Below are positions 9,634 to 19,913 of a stretch of 64,000 nt of DNA, piece after piece. Each line of letters begins with the position of its first letter. Within the stretch, counting starts at the first letter, position 1. Made by a program: the position numbers and the translations under genes. Under the pieces are notes generated by a model, which was not told where the DNA came from, did no database searches, and saw only the letters and a list, made by a program, of their open reading frames with translations. This DNA is from Terriglobales bacterium (lineage in GTDB: Bacteria; Acidobacteriota; Terriglobia; Terriglobales; Acidobacteriaceae): NCBI GenBank assembly GCA_035487355.1, contig DATHMF010000115.1, forward strand, positions 1 through 64,000, in the 5' to 3' direction.

Positions 9634-11132
9634 GCGCCAAAGAAATGAAGAAAGTAAGGCCGCATCCCAGCCAGAATGAAGGATTGATCTTTGAAAAATC
9701 CTCGCCCGGCAAGAAAGGTTACAAACTTCCTCCTCTGGATGTGCCGCCGGTAGACGCCGCCAAACTTCTTGGAACCAGTGAGCGCCAGGACTTGGGCAAC
9801 ATGCCCGAGGTCAGCGAATTTGAGATTATCCGCCACTTTACCCGGCTTTCCACCTGGAACTACGCCATTGATCTGGGGATGTATCCGCTGGGCTCCTGCA
9901 CCATGAAGTACAACGCGCGCGTGAATGAAGCTGTGGCCCGCATCCCTGGGCTGGCCAACGCGCATCCCTACCAGCCGGAGAAGATGTCGCAAGGCGCCCT
10001 GCGCATTCTCAGACTGCTCGCCGATTACCTTCTGGAAATTACCGGCATGGAAGCGATCACGCTGCAGCCTGCGGCCGGAGCGCACGGCGAGATGACCGGC
10101 ATCCTGCTCATTCGCGCTTATCTGGAATCCAAGGGGAACCCGCGCAAAAAAATTCTGATTCCCGATTCGGCACATGGTACTAACCCTGCTACCGCAGCCA
10201 TCTGCGGTTATACCGTCGAGAACCTCAAATCAAATTCCGCCGGCATGGTTGACGTGAGCGCTCTGGCCGCGCAGATGAACGAAGATGTAGCCGGCATCAT
10301 GCTCACCAATCCCAACACGCTGGGCATCTTCGAAGAAGAAATTCACAAGATTGCCGACATCCTGCACGAAAAGGGCGGTCTGCTCTACATGGATGGCGCC
10401 AACATGAACGCCCTCGTGGGCAAGACCCGCCCCGGCGATTTTGGCGTGGATGTGATGCATCTTAACCTGCACAAGACTTTTTCTACACCGCACGGCGGCG
10501 GCGGACCGGGCTCAGGCCCTGTGGCCTGCAAGAATCATCTGGAACCCTTCTTGCCGATTCCAGTCGTTGTGACCAAGCCGGACGGCAGTCTGGGTTTTAA
10601 CTATGATCGTCCAAAGGCCATCGGTCGTGTGCGCATGTTCTACGGTAACTTCGGAATGCATGTGCGAGCGTTGGCCTACATCATGGCCAATGGCTACGAT
10701 GGCCTGCGCCTGACGACGGAAGACGCTGTTCTCAACGCCAACTACATTCGCAAAAAATTGGAAGATGTCTACGAAGTTCCGTACAAAACCCCTTCCATGC
10801 ACGAGGTCATCCTGAGCCACCATCGCCAGGCTCGGCAGGGGGTCAAGACAGGAGACATCGCCAAGCGGCTCATTGACTACGGCTTTCACCCCTACACAAC
10901 AGCGTTTCCGCTCATCGTTGCCGATCACGGCGCCATGATGATCGAGCCCACGGAGAGCGAATCCAAGGAAGAGATGGATTTGTTCATTGAAGCCATGCGT
11001 GCCATCGCGGAGGAAGCACAAACCGAGCCCGACACAATTCTGAAAGCGCCGCACACGACCCGCGTCTCGCGCTTGGATGAGGTCACCGCAGCCCGCAAAC
11101 CGGTTCTGTGCTGGAAGCCGGAAAAAGTTTAA
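9630..11132 (+). CDS. gcvPB: Glycine dehydrogenase (decarboxylating) subunit 2
   Basis: This is the C-terminal, PLP-binding half of split P protein, 500 residues. The Schiff-base lysine is in [20 protein letters not shown]. Other family blocks are [26 protein letters not shown] and [12 protein letters not shown]. It overlaps gcvPA by four bases (ATGA). Transcription downstream runs into a long inverted repeat (11131-11317), whose left arm begins at the stop codon and which may act as a terminator or mRNA-stabilising stem. Confidence 0.97.
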   Translation: MSAKEMKKVRPHPSQNEGLIFEKSSPGKKGYKLPPLDVPPVDAAKLLGTSERQDLGNMPEVSEFEIIRHFTRLSTWNYAIDLGMYPLGSCTMKYNARVNEAVARIPGLANAHPYQPEKMSQGALRILRLLADYLLEITGMEAITLQPAAGAHGEMTGILLIRAYLESKGNPRKKILIPDSAHGTNPATAAICGYTVENLKSNSAGMVDVSALAAQMNEDVAGIMLTNPNTLGIFEEEIHKIADILHEKGGLLYMDGANMNALVGKTRPGDFGVDVMHLNLHKTFSTPHGGGGPGSGPVACKNHLEPFLPIPVVVTKPDGSLGFNYDRPKAIGRVRMFYGNFGMHVRALAYIMANGYDGLRLTTEDAVLNANYIRKKLEDVYEVPYKTPSMHEVILSHHRQARQGVKTGDIAKRLIDYGFHPYTTAFPLIVADHGAMMIEPTESESKEEMDLFIEAMRAIAEEAQTEPDTILKAPHTTRVSRLDEVTAARKPVLCWKPEKV

Positions 11133-11317
11133 CCACAAAGGACACGAAGGTTAACCACAAAGAGCACAAAGGAAAGCGAGACAATTCATATGCGATTTCA
11201 ATCAGCCCTGTGCTCATGGGCATCTGGACGACTGCCAGTAGATATCAATACCGAAACCAACAGATCTTGCTGATTCTTTGTGTCCTTCGTGGTTAACCTT
11301 CGTGTCCTTTGTGGTTA
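11131..11317. repeat. Long inverted repeat of CTTTGTG/ACCACAAAG words
   Basis: The left arm (11131-11171) begins AACCACAAAGGACACGAAGG. The right arm (11276-11317) is its inverted copy, ending CCTTTGTGGTT. The first 28 positions of the two arms pair perfectly, and only a few mismatches occur over about 41 positions. The loop is about 104 bases and codes for nothing evident. Each arm is itself built of two to three tandem words. It begins immediately at the gcvPB stop codon. Confidence 0.8.
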
Positions 11318-11326
11318 AATCCTTCT

Positions 11327-11602
11327 ATGTCGGTTTACGAAGATCGCAAGCAAGAACTTGAAAAATACGAATTCATGATGGGTGTGACTCGCGGCCGCCT
11401 GGCCGTCACCATGGACGCCCTCACCGACGCCCTAGTCCTCGTCGGCCAGCACGGAGTCTACTGCCAGAGCGCCCGTCAGCCCGGTAAGCCCGCCATGGAC
11501 GTGCAGATTATTCTTAAGTGCCTGAACGACTCAAAGGAACTAATTCGCTCGGTGATGGAAGAGCTTGAAAAAAACAAATCCGCCACGGATGAACACAGAT
11601 AA
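11327..11602 (+). CDS. Small protein of unknown function
   Basis: This 91-residue soluble protein starts at the ATG at 11327 (MSVYEDRKQELEKYEFMMG). An in-frame extension to 11309 would consist of repeat sequence and is rejected. The protein is predicted mostly helical with a central Gly/Gln/Pro segment. I do not recognise it. Its final residues (SATDEHR) and the stop codon are encoded by the CCACGGATGAACACAGATAA repeat, so the ancestral C-terminus may have been different. It has no clear Shine-Dalgarno sequence, since the bases before it are repeat arm. Confidence 0.5.
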   Translation: MSVYEDRKQELEKYEFMMGVTRGRLAVTMDALTDALVLVGQHGVYCQSARQPGKPAMDVQIILKCLNDSKELIRSVMEELEKNKSATDEHR

Positions 11603-11664
11603 ACACGGGATTTGTTCTAATTCGCTAATAAGCATCCGTGTTGATCCGTGCAAATCCGTGGCGA
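11581..11664. repeat. Inverted-repeat element of CCACGGATGAACAC words
   Basis: The left arm CGCCACGGATGAACACAG (11581-11608) faces the right arm CCGTGTTGATCCGTGCAAAT...CCGTGGCG (11636-11664). The loop is about 27 bases. The element lies between convergent genes (the 91-aa protein and fadE) and supplies the last codons of the former. Related single words occur near 36380, 43605 and 44120. Confidence 0.75.
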
Positions 11665-11668
11665 AAAA

Positions 11669-13468
<1,800 letters not shown>

Positions 13469-13480
13469 AAAACCTCTTTT

Positions 13481-13622
13481 CACCACAGAGGCACAGAGAC
13501 ACAGAGAAAAGCGATTCGTAATTTCATGTTCAACAACCAATCTTTCTGTGCATAGCTCAATCTTGTGTCACGTTAAAATTGAAACGAATTGTTCTTCTCT
13601 GTGCCTCTGTGTCTCTGTGGTT
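13481..13622. repeat. Inverted repeat of CCACAGAGGCACAGAG words inside the fad operon
   Basis: The left arm (13481-13510) is CACCACAGAGGCACAGAGAC plus ACAGAGAA. The right arm (13593-13622) is TTCTCTGTGCCTCTGTG plus TCTCTGTGG. They pair almost completely around a loop of about 80 bases. The element fills the space between the fadA stop and the fadE ribosome-binding site, so it could tune relative expression. Isolated words also occur near 20615 and 44340. Confidence 0.75.
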
Positions 13623-13626
13623 CAAA

Positions 13627-14805
13627 TTAATTTAGATTCTCGAAAATCCCTGCTGCGCCCATGCCGCCGCCGATGCACATGGTCACCATGCCATAACGTC
13701 CATTACGCCGCTTCAGTTCGCGGATAATCGTCGCCGTCACCTTCGCCCCCGTGCACCCCAAAGGATGTCCCAGTGCAATGGCTCCGCCATTGGGGTTGAT
13801 CCGCGCCGGGTCGAGCCCAGCTTCTTTGATCACGCTCAGCGCCTGCACAGCAAAGGCCTCATTCAGCTCGATCACGTCGATATCGCTTAGCTTCAATCCT
13901 GCCAGCTTCAGCGCCTTGGGAATGGCGAAGACCGGGCCTAGTCCCATCTCTTCGGGCTTATATCCGGCCGTGGCAAAGGAAACAAAGCGTGCCAGCGGCT
14001 TGATACCCAAAGCCTGCGCACGTTCGGCACTCATGACGACTGCTGCTGCCGCGCCATCAGACATCTGCGAAGAATTTCCCGCCGTGGTGATGCCGTTGAC
14101 ATGGAATGCCGGTTTAAGTGCTGCTAGAGCATCAAGAGTCGTATCAGCGCGTGGGCCTTCATCCATTTTGAATTGGATGTCAATGCGCTTTGGCTTACTG
14201 CCATTAGGAGTGGTAAAGCTTACCGGCACGGGCACGATTTCTTCGTCAAACTTGCCGGCTGCGATCGCCGCCAGTGCTTTCTTGTGGCTGTTCAGTGAGA
14301 ATTCGTCTGCTTCCTGACGGCTGATACCAAAGCGCTTGGCAAGACGTTCCGCCGTGAGCCCCATGGAAAGATAAGCATCAGGATAGTTCGCCACCAGCCA
14401 AGGATTGGCGCTGATTTTGTTCCCACCCATCGGAACCATGGACATGGATTCAGTCCCACCAGCCACAACAACTTCAGCTCCGCCTCCACGTATGCGTTCC
14501 GCACCCAGCGCAATCGCCTGCAGGCCGGAGGAGCAAAAGCGGTTGATGGTCATGGCCGAGACCTCGACAGGCAATCCTGCAATTAACGAGGCAGTGCGGG
14601 CGACGTTCATCCCCTGCTCGGCCTCGGGCATGGCGCAGCCCAGGATCACGTCTTCAATCTCATTGCGATCCAGTTGCGGCACCCGGTCGAGGGCGCCCTT
14701 GATGGCAACGGCTGCAAAATCGTCGGGACGCGTTGCCCGTAAAGTTCCTTTGAGTGCTTTGCCGACCGGCGTGCGGACGGCGCTGACAATAACAGCTTCT
14801 CGCAT
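13627..14805 (-). CDS. fadA: Acetyl-CoA acyltransferase (thiolase)
   Basis: This is a 392-residue thiolase, the thiolytic last step of beta-oxidation. Nucleophile Cys91 is in [12 protein letters not shown]. The NEAFAVQ loop, the [15 protein letters not shown] histidine block and the second active-site cysteine in [11 protein letters not shown] are all present. It lies between the fadN-like gene (with a small membrane protein between) and fadE, the Bacillus fadN-fadA-fadE order, which favours a degradative role over a biosynthetic one. Confidence 0.95.
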   Translation of the reverse strand: MREAVIVSAVRTPVGKALKGTLRATRPDDFAAVAIKGALDRVPQLDRNEIEDVILGCAMPEAEQGMNVARTASLIAGLPVEVSAMTINRFCSSGLQAIALGAERIRGGGAEVVVAGGTESMSMVPMGGNKISANPWLVANYPDAYLSMGLTAERLAKRFGISRQEADEFSLNSHKKALAAIAAGKFDEEIVPVPVSFTTPNGSKPKRIDIQFKMDEGPRADTTLDALAALKPAFHVNGITTAGNSSQMSDGAAAAVVMSAERAQALGIKPLARFVSFATAGYKPEEMGLGPVFAIPKALKLAGLKLSDIDVIELNEAFAVQALSVIKEAGLDPARINPNGGAIALGHPLGCTGAKVTATIIRELKRRNGRYGMVTMCIGGGMGAAGIFENLN

Positions 14806-14818
14806 ATAGTTACCTCTA

Positions 14819-15184
14819 CTATCTACTGATGAGCGTCAGTATGGCGATGACTCCAAAAATAACCCAGGAAAAATGCTTTCCCCGCGTGGCCCCGAGCGAT
14901 AGCACTGCACAAGCCACAAAGATACAACCAATAATCGTTCGTGCGCTTACAAAAGAGCTTGTACCCAAACTCATGTTAAGCAGCAAGGCTGCCATTCCCC
15001 ACATCAGCACTGTAGTGAGATGCCAGGCGAACCATACCGAGCGCCGCATCATCCGGGAGCTGCCGGCTAATTTGGGTAACTCCAGGCCCAGCAGTCGCCG
15101 GATAATTAAGCGCTCACCCAGGGCCGAATGCACCGCCCCCAGCAGAAACGTCAATATCGCCGCGACGAAGAGCAAGATGTTCAT
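14819..15184 (-). CDS. Small integral membrane protein in fad operon
   Basis: The 121-residue protein starts [10 protein letters not shown] and has about four hydrophobic helices (near 3-20, 48-68, 74-94 and 101-119), with a short basic loop [18 protein letters not shown] after the first. A longer frame begins at 15220, but its extra residues look non-native. Family not recognised. It sits between the fadN-like gene and fadA, 13 bases upstream of the fadA start, and is absent from the Bacillus arrangement. A link to fatty-acid handling is inferred from position only. Confidence 0.65.
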   Translation of the reverse strand: MNILLFVAAILTFLLGAVHSALGERLIIRRLLGLELPKLAGSSRMMRRSVWFAWHLTTVLMWGMAALLLNMSLGTSSFVSARTIIGCIFVACAVLSLGATRGKHFSWVIFGVIAILTLISR

Positions 15185-15251
15185 TTGCCTGTTCCCAGGG
15201 CCAACCGCAGGCTTATCCAAGCTCTAGCAAATTACCCGATTACCCAATTAC

Positions 15252-17684
15252 TCAATTCCTCAATGTCTTTCCCGTCTTCAGCGTGAACTGAATCCGCTCC
15301 TGCGTCTTGCGCTCGCCGCAGAGCGACTTGAAGCCTTCACGCTCCAGGTCGAGCAGATACTGCTCGCTCACCGGAGTCCCCGGCGATACGCTGCCGCCGC
15401 ACAGCACCTCTGCGACTTTGTTGCCAATCTTTACCTCATGATCGCTGATGTATTCGCCCTGGCGCATCAGGTAAACCCCGAGTTTAAGTGTAGCCAGAAT
15501 ATTTTCACCCGGAGCAGGAACATCCGTGCGCGGAACCGGCGCCTTGTAGCCGCTGCGTACCAGTTCCAGCGCCCGTGCTTTGGCGTCAGTCAGTACGCGT
15601 TCGCGGTTCATAGAGATCTCATCGCCGCTGGAAATAAATCCGTAGCCACGCGCTTCTTCAGCAGAGGTAGAAACCTTGCCCATGGCAATGGTTTCAAAGG
15701 CGCGTTTCATGGCTTCCATGGTCTCCACCGATTCGCCCCGCCCATCGGGTCGGATAGATCTCGCCGCATCCACCGCACGCAGCGTCATCTCTTTGCATCC
15801 GCCACCGCCCGGCAGCAAGCCGACGCCGACTTCCACCAAGCCCATATACAGTTCGGCATGTGGCTGGCGCAGCGCCCCGTGCAGTCCCACTTCGCAGCCG
15901 CCTCCTAGAGTCATTCCAAAGGACGCAACTACTACCGGTTTAGGAGAGAACTTAATAGCCTGAGTCATACCTTGGAAGCTGCGGATCATGAGGTCAATAT
16001 CATCCCACTCGCCCTCTTGGACCGCCATGAGCAGCAGCATGATATTGGCGCCTACGGAGAAGTGCTGCGCGTCATTGGTGATGACAAATGCGTCGAAGTT
16101 GTCGCCGGGCCCGGGCCCCGAACCCGGTTTCAAAGTCTGCGTGACAAGCTGAACAATATCGCCGCCCAGGGCATTCATCTTCGAATGAAACTCAATACAG
16201 CCCACACCATCGCCTAGATCTATCAGTGAAGCACCTGCATTCTTCTTCACCACGGCATTTGGTTTTTTCTTAGCAACCTCGACCGACCACACACCCTCGG
16301 AGACTTCTACCGGCTTGTAGTCGCCGGTTTTAAGATCGAAGTAAGCGCGCCCCGAAGCTGCCTCAGGCGCATCTACATACCAGGATTTCTTGCCGCTGCT
16401 TAAAAGCTTCTCCACATTGGCCGAGACCGGGCGTCCTTCTTTCTTCATGCGAGCCACGGTTTGCTCTACGCCGGCCGCGTCCCACAGTTCGAACGGACCA
16501 AGCTCCCAGTTGAAGCCCAGCTTCATCGAGCGGTCAATTTCTACGATGGAATCGCAAATCTCGCCGACGCGGTTGGCAGCGTAGGTCCAAAGGTCGGGCA
16601 GCGTAGCCCACATGAATTGCGCTACTTTGTCTTTGGCCGGGTCGCCGCCTAGCAACATGCGCAGCCGCTCGGCGGTGGATTCGACGTTCTTGGCCATATC
16701 CAGCGCCGCGAACTTCGGCTTCTGGCGCTCGCGATACTCCAGCGTTTTCCAATCGAGTCCCAGTCGCTGCTCGCCTTCGGCGGTTTTCTTCTTCTTATAG
16801 AAGCCGCCGCCGGTCTTGTCGCCCAGCATCTTGCGCTCGAGCATTTGGTTGAAGAACGGGGGCAGCTTGAGTTCTGAGCGCTCGTCTTTGATGTTGGTGG
16901 TCATGTTGCTGACCACGTGACCGAGGATGTCGAGTCCGACCAGATCAATGGTGCGGAACGTCGCCGACTTGGGCCAGCCCACCGAGGCTCCCGTCAAAGA
17001 ATCGATTTCTTCGATGCTGAGGTCCATCTCCTGCATGACGCGTATAACGTTGAGCACCGAAAAGGTGCCGATGCGGTTGCCGATAAAATTCGGCGTGTCC
17101 TTGGCATAGACCACTCCCTTGCCCAGGCGCACATCGCAGAAGTGAGCAATCGCCTCCATAGAGGCTCGATCAGCCTCGGGCGTTGGGATCAGCTCCAGCA
17201 GCCGCATATACCGTGGCGGATTAAAAAAGTGTGTGCCAAACCAGTTGTGCCGCAGGTCTTCCGAGAAGCCTTCGGCAATCTTGCCGACTGGCAAGCCGCT
17301 GGTGTTGGTGGTGATGATCGTCCCCGGACGCCGCACCGCTTCCACCTTCTTGAGCAGCTCACGCTTGATATCGAGACGCTCGACCACGGCTTCGATGATC
17401 CAATCCACCTCGGCCAGCAGTTTGATGTCGTCCTCAAAATTGCCGATGGTGACCAGCCGCACCAGTGAGGGATCAAAAAAGGCCGCCGGTTTCGATTTTT
17501 TCGCTGCCTCGAGTCCTGCGGCCGCAATCGAGTTGCGTTTCGTGCGGTCGTTGCTGCCGGCCGCATCGGGAGGAACTATATCCAGCAGATAACAGGGAAC
17601 ACCGGCGTTCGCCATGTGGGCGGCAATGCGCGCGCCCATCGTACCTGCGCCCAGAACCGCGACTTTATGAATCCGTTTGTGCAT
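15252..17684 (-). CDS. fadN: 3-hydroxyacyl-CoA dehydrogenase / enoyl-CoA hydratase fusion
   Basis: The bifunctional beta-oxidation enzyme has 810 residues. The N-terminal half has the NAD-binding loop VAVLGAGTMGARIAAHMANAG and the HAD blocks NTSGLPVGKIAEGF, HFFNPPRYMRLLELIPT and DTPNFIGNRIG. The C-terminal half (about 500-720) is a crotonase domain with GMTLGGGCEVGLHGALRQ and MGLVEVGVGLLPGGGG. Dehydrogenase first, hydratase last is the FadN order, opposite to FadB. It is the first gene after the FadR-type promoter, with an untranslated leader of about 320 bases. The ATG has only a weak Shine-Dalgarno sequence. Confidence 0.94.
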   Translation of the reverse strand: MHKRIHKVAVLGAGTMGARIAAHMANAGVPCYLLDIVPPDAAGSNDRTKRNSIAAAGLEAAKKSKPAAFFDPSLVRLVTIGNFEDDIKLLAEVDWIIEAVVERLDIKRELLKKVEAVRRPGTIITTNTSGLPVGKIAEGFSEDLRHNWFGTHFFNPPRYMRLLELIPTPEADRASMEAIAHFCDVRLGKGVVYAKDTPNFIGNRIGTFSVLNVIRVMQEMDLSIEEIDSLTGASVGWPKSATFRTIDLVGLDILGHVVSNMTTNIKDERSELKLPPFFNQMLERKMLGDKTGGGFYKKKKTAEGEQRLGLDWKTLEYRERQKPKFAALDMAKNVESTAERLRMLLGGDPAKDKVAQFMWATLPDLWTYAANRVGEICDSIVEIDRSMKLGFNWELGPFELWDAAGVEQTVARMKKEGRPVSANVEKLLSSGKKSWYVDAPEAASGRAYFDLKTGDYKPVEVSEGVWSVEVAKKKPNAVVKKNAGASLIDLGDGVGCIEFHSKMNALGGDIVQLVTQTLKPGSGPGPGDNFDAFVITNDAQHFSVGANIMLLLMAVQEGEWDDIDLMIRSFQGMTQAIKFSPKPVVVASFGMTLGGGCEVGLHGALRQPHAELYMGLVEVGVGLLPGGGGCKEMTLRAVDAARSIRPDGRGESVETMEAMKRAFETIAMGKVSTSAEEARGYGFISSGDEISMNRERVLTDAKARALELVRSGYKAPVPRTDVPAPGENILATLKLGVYLMRQGEYISDHEVKIGNKVAEVLCGGSVSPGTPVSEQYLLDLEREGFKSLCGERKTQERIQFTLKTGKTLRN

Positions 17685-18010
17685 ACGTGCTCGCCAGAAG
17701 AGATTTATGTTTTTCGGTTGAGACTGCCAAATCTGGAACTACCGGACAACACCACATTTGACGGCGCCAAAAGCTCGCCGTCATGCCGCGGCGAAATCTT
17801 AACAGGTTTGAATAAACTCTTACTAACAGGGTTGAATAAATTAACGATGAAGACTACTGGATGCACCGCTGCTTTCAACGGCGCAAGGGTTTGATCGCCG
17901 CGAATCCCGCCGCGTGATGCCTTAGAGCGGACTTGCATGATGAAAGAAGGCGCAGGCTGAATAAAGTGGGGTGAGGATGGCTCCAGCCTGCACCCGTTAT
18001 GATGAGCTTA
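17685..18010 (-). other. Long 5' leader of the fad operon
   Basis: About 320 bases separate the predicted transcription start (near 18004) from the fadN start. The leader holds no convincing gene. It contains a short direct repeat on the plus strand, ACAGGTTTGAATAAA near 17803 and ACAGGGTTGAATAAA near 17827. I could not identify a known riboswitch or a clear attenuator. Confidence 0.35.
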
Positions 18011-18040
18011 ATCATACTGAATGAACACTCATTCAGTCAA
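18011..18040 (-). promoter_or_regulatory. fad operon promoter with FadR-type operator in the spacer
   Basis: Read on the minus strand, TTGACT (18040-18035) and TATGAT (18016-18011) are 18 bases apart, close to the sigma-70 consensus. The spacer is almost entirely a perfect palindrome, ACTGAATGA-N4-TCATTCAGT (18016-18037). The core TGAATGAACACTCATTCA differs at one defined position from the Bacillus FadR consensus as I recall it (TGAATGAMTANTCATTCA). A TetR-family regulator bound here would block RNA polymerase and be released by long-chain acyl-CoA. That regulator is not in the window. Confidence 0.8.
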
Positions 18041-18044
18041 GTTT

Positions 18045-18110
18045 ATACATTTTTGCCTTCCTTTGTGTTTCCTTTCGTCTGCCTTTGTGCCCTTTGTGGT
18101 TAAGCTCCTG
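18045..18110 (+). repeat. CTTTGTG...CCTTTGTGGTTAAG word repeat
   Basis: A tandem run of related words (CCTTTGTGTTTCC, CTTTGTGCCCTTTGTGGTTAA) sits between the fad promoter and the end of the VIT-type gene. It belongs to the same word family as the long inverted repeat at 11131-11317 but has no inverted partner nearby. Confidence 0.6.
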
Positions 18111-18113
18111 TCT

Positions 18114-18833
18114 CTATGGCGAAATCAGCCTTGCCAATCCAAACGCCGCTGCTGCCGCCACACTACCGATGATCACCGTCTCCAGAGCGCTGCGGAGGGC
18201 ATGTGCGCCAGTAAAGCGTCCCTTGATGTAGCCGAAGGCTGCCAGCGCCACCAGCGTAACTCCTACGGAAAAGGGCAGTGCGGTATGGGTATCGCGGATA
18301 AACATATATGGCGCCAGCGGAATCAATCCTCCCACGATATACGAACCCGCGATGGTTACCGCGCTTTGCAGCGCACGTTTGGGTTCTGGTTTCTCCAGAC
18401 CCAATTCGAAGCGCATCATGAAATCAACCCATGCCTCGGGATGCTGCTTTAATGCTTCCACCAGCGTTGCGCTTTCTTCGGGCTTAACCCCGTAGGCCTC
18501 AAAAATTTCGGTAATCTCATCGGCTTCGACCGTGGGCTTCTCTCTGACCTCGGTCTGTTCGCGAATTCGTTCACTGGTATAGTGTTCGGCGTCGCTGCGT
18601 GCCGCCAGATATCCGCCCAATCCCATGGCGATGGAGCCAGCGGCAATTTCCGCGAGGCCGGCCACCACCACCAAACCGCTGGCCGCAACTGCGCCGGTCA
18701 ATCCCGCGGCCAGCGCAAAGGGTACAGTCAATCCATCGGACATCCCAATCACAACGTCGCGGACCTTTTCTCCGCCGGTAAAGTGGCGCTCAACATGATG
18801 CGGCGTTTCCATGACCTGCTCCTGTGCTGGCAT
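18114..18833 (-). CDS. VIT1/CCC1-family iron/manganese transporter
   Basis: This 239-residue integral membrane protein belongs to the VIT1/CCC1 (DUF125) family, which moves Fe(II) or Mn(II) out of the cytosol. Visible are the family opening GEKVRDVVIGMSDGLTVPFALAAGL, the second helix with AEIAAGSIAMGLGGYLAARSDAEHY, the glutamate-rich cytosolic metal-binding helix hairpin (about 95-140), and three C-terminal helices with IVGGLIPLAPYMF. ATG codons at 18833 and 18812 both have good upstream Shine-Dalgarno sequences. The first is adopted. Confidence 0.9.
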   Translation of the reverse strand: MPAQEQVMETPHHVERHFTGGEKVRDVVIGMSDGLTVPFALAAGLTGAVAASGLVVVAGLAEIAAGSIAMGLGGYLAARSDAEHYTSERIREQTEVREKPTVEADEITEIFEAYGVKPEESATLVEALKQHPEAWVDFMMRFELGLEKPEPKRALQSAVTIAGSYIVGGLIPLAPYMFIRDTHTALPFSVGVTLVALAAFGYIKGRFTGAHALRSALETVIIGSVAAAAAFGLARLISP

Positions 18834-18978
18834 ACCATGCTCCCGTAGGAGCCTTGGTTATAACAGCGCCCTCAGCGGGTTGCAACTGCTGGAGAATGAG
18901 GATGTCTGGCACTGTTGGGTAATATGGGATTCCGTTTACGATGACGGACGAAGCGAGACATTTTTACAAGCGCATTCG

Positions 18979-19440
18979 TTAAGTGTTTTCCCGAAATGGG
19001 ATATCTTCAGTTAGGGCGGCGTCAGATGGCTCAACTTCAGTTGCGGCGGTCTCATCTTCCTGCAACGGAGTGGCCTGATGAAAAATTACGCGCCATGAGC
19101 CGTTGCGCTCAATCCAGATTGAACTCCGGTGGCTGCGATTGAAGTATTGTTGCCCCTTATAGCGGCGCTCTACCGTGACGATGTAGGTGAGGATCACGCA
19201 TGTTGGGTCAATGGGCAGCAGCCGGAAGCACTCGAGCCAGTAATCCAGCAGATGCACAAATTTGAGTCTATCGAGCACCTGGGCCTTCGAAAAAAAAAGG
19301 CCACTACCGCTGATTTCACGGAAGCCCTGGGCCAGCGCAGCTTCAACGGCAACGAAATCGCGGCGCTTCTGAGCAGCGAAAATGCTCCGTTCTTTGGCGA
19401 TGAGCTTTTCTTCCAGCTCTTTGAGTTCTTCGCTGGTCAT
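18979..19440 (-). CDS. DUF4440 / SnoaL-like protein, downstream paralogue
   Basis: The 153-residue cystatin/NTF2-like protein starts MTSEELKELEEKLIAKERSI. Its ATG overlaps the TGA of the upstream paralogue (ATGA). The core pattern, a helix with ALAQGFREISGSG, then YIVTVERRYKGQQYFNRSHRSSIWIERNGSWRVIFHQATPL, is that of DUF4440 proteins, which are small ligand-binding or enzymatic folds of mostly unknown role. It has an acidic tail of about 25 residues not present in its sister. A longer frame from 19491 overlaps the sister gene and is rejected. Confidence 0.8.
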   Translation of the reverse strand: MTSEELKELEEKLIAKERSIFAAQKRRDFVAVEAALAQGFREISGSGLFFSKAQVLDRLKFVHLLDYWLECFRLLPIDPTCVILTYIVTVERRYKGQQYFNRSHRSSIWIERNGSWRVIFHQATPLQEDETAATEVEPSDAALTEDIPFRENT

Positions 19441-19829
19441 AATATTGAGTCTCTGGTGATGGGGGTGCCCTGGTGAAAGATCATGCGCCATGAGCCGGCC
19501 TGCTCAATCCAGGTTGAGCTCCGGTAAGCCCGAGTGACCTCTTCCTTCCCCTGGAGGCGGCGCCGTACGGTGGCAATATAGGTGACGATCATGCAGCTTG
19601 CGCTGACCCGCAGCAGTCTGAATTGTTCGAGCGAGTAGTCAGTGATCGCCGCCGGATCTTTGAGGGCATTCATGATTTCCGCTTTCGAATAGGATTTCCC
19701 GCCTTTGCCGATCTCATAGAATCCATCGGCCAGCGCGGTAGCGACAGCAGAAGGGTCGCGCCGCTTCAGGGCGGCGAGAATGCTTCTCTCGTTGGCGATA
19801 AGTTTCTCTTCAAGTTCTTTGCTGATCAT
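19437..19829 (-). CDS. DUF4440 / SnoaL-like protein, upstream paralogue
   Basis: This 130-residue protein (MISKELEEKLIANERSILAALKRRD) is clearly homologous along its whole length to the product of the next gene; both end in W(R)(M/V)IFHQ(G/A)TP. It is therefore a tandem duplication with translational coupling. DUF4440 proteins adopt a cone-shaped NTF2-like fold and often dimerise, so a heterodimer is plausible but unproven. Confidence 0.8.
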   Translation of the reverse strand: MISKELEEKLIANERSILAALKRRDPSAVATALADGFYEIGKGGKSYSKAEIMNALKDPAAITDYSLEQFRLLRVSASCMIVTYIATVRRRLQGKEEVTRAYRSSTWIEQAGSWRMIFHQGTPITRDSIL

Positions 19830-19913
19830 GTTGTTCTGTGCCTGTTTTGAATCCCTAATGCAGAGACGGGCCTGCTGCGCCTCAATTTTACAAAGGAATG
19901 GCGGCCAATTCTG

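Noticed and set aside
13469-13540. N-terminal extension of fadE (SLCLCASVV-type residues)
   Set aside because: It is the translation of an intergenic word repeat; a good ribosome-binding site precedes the ATG at 13468.
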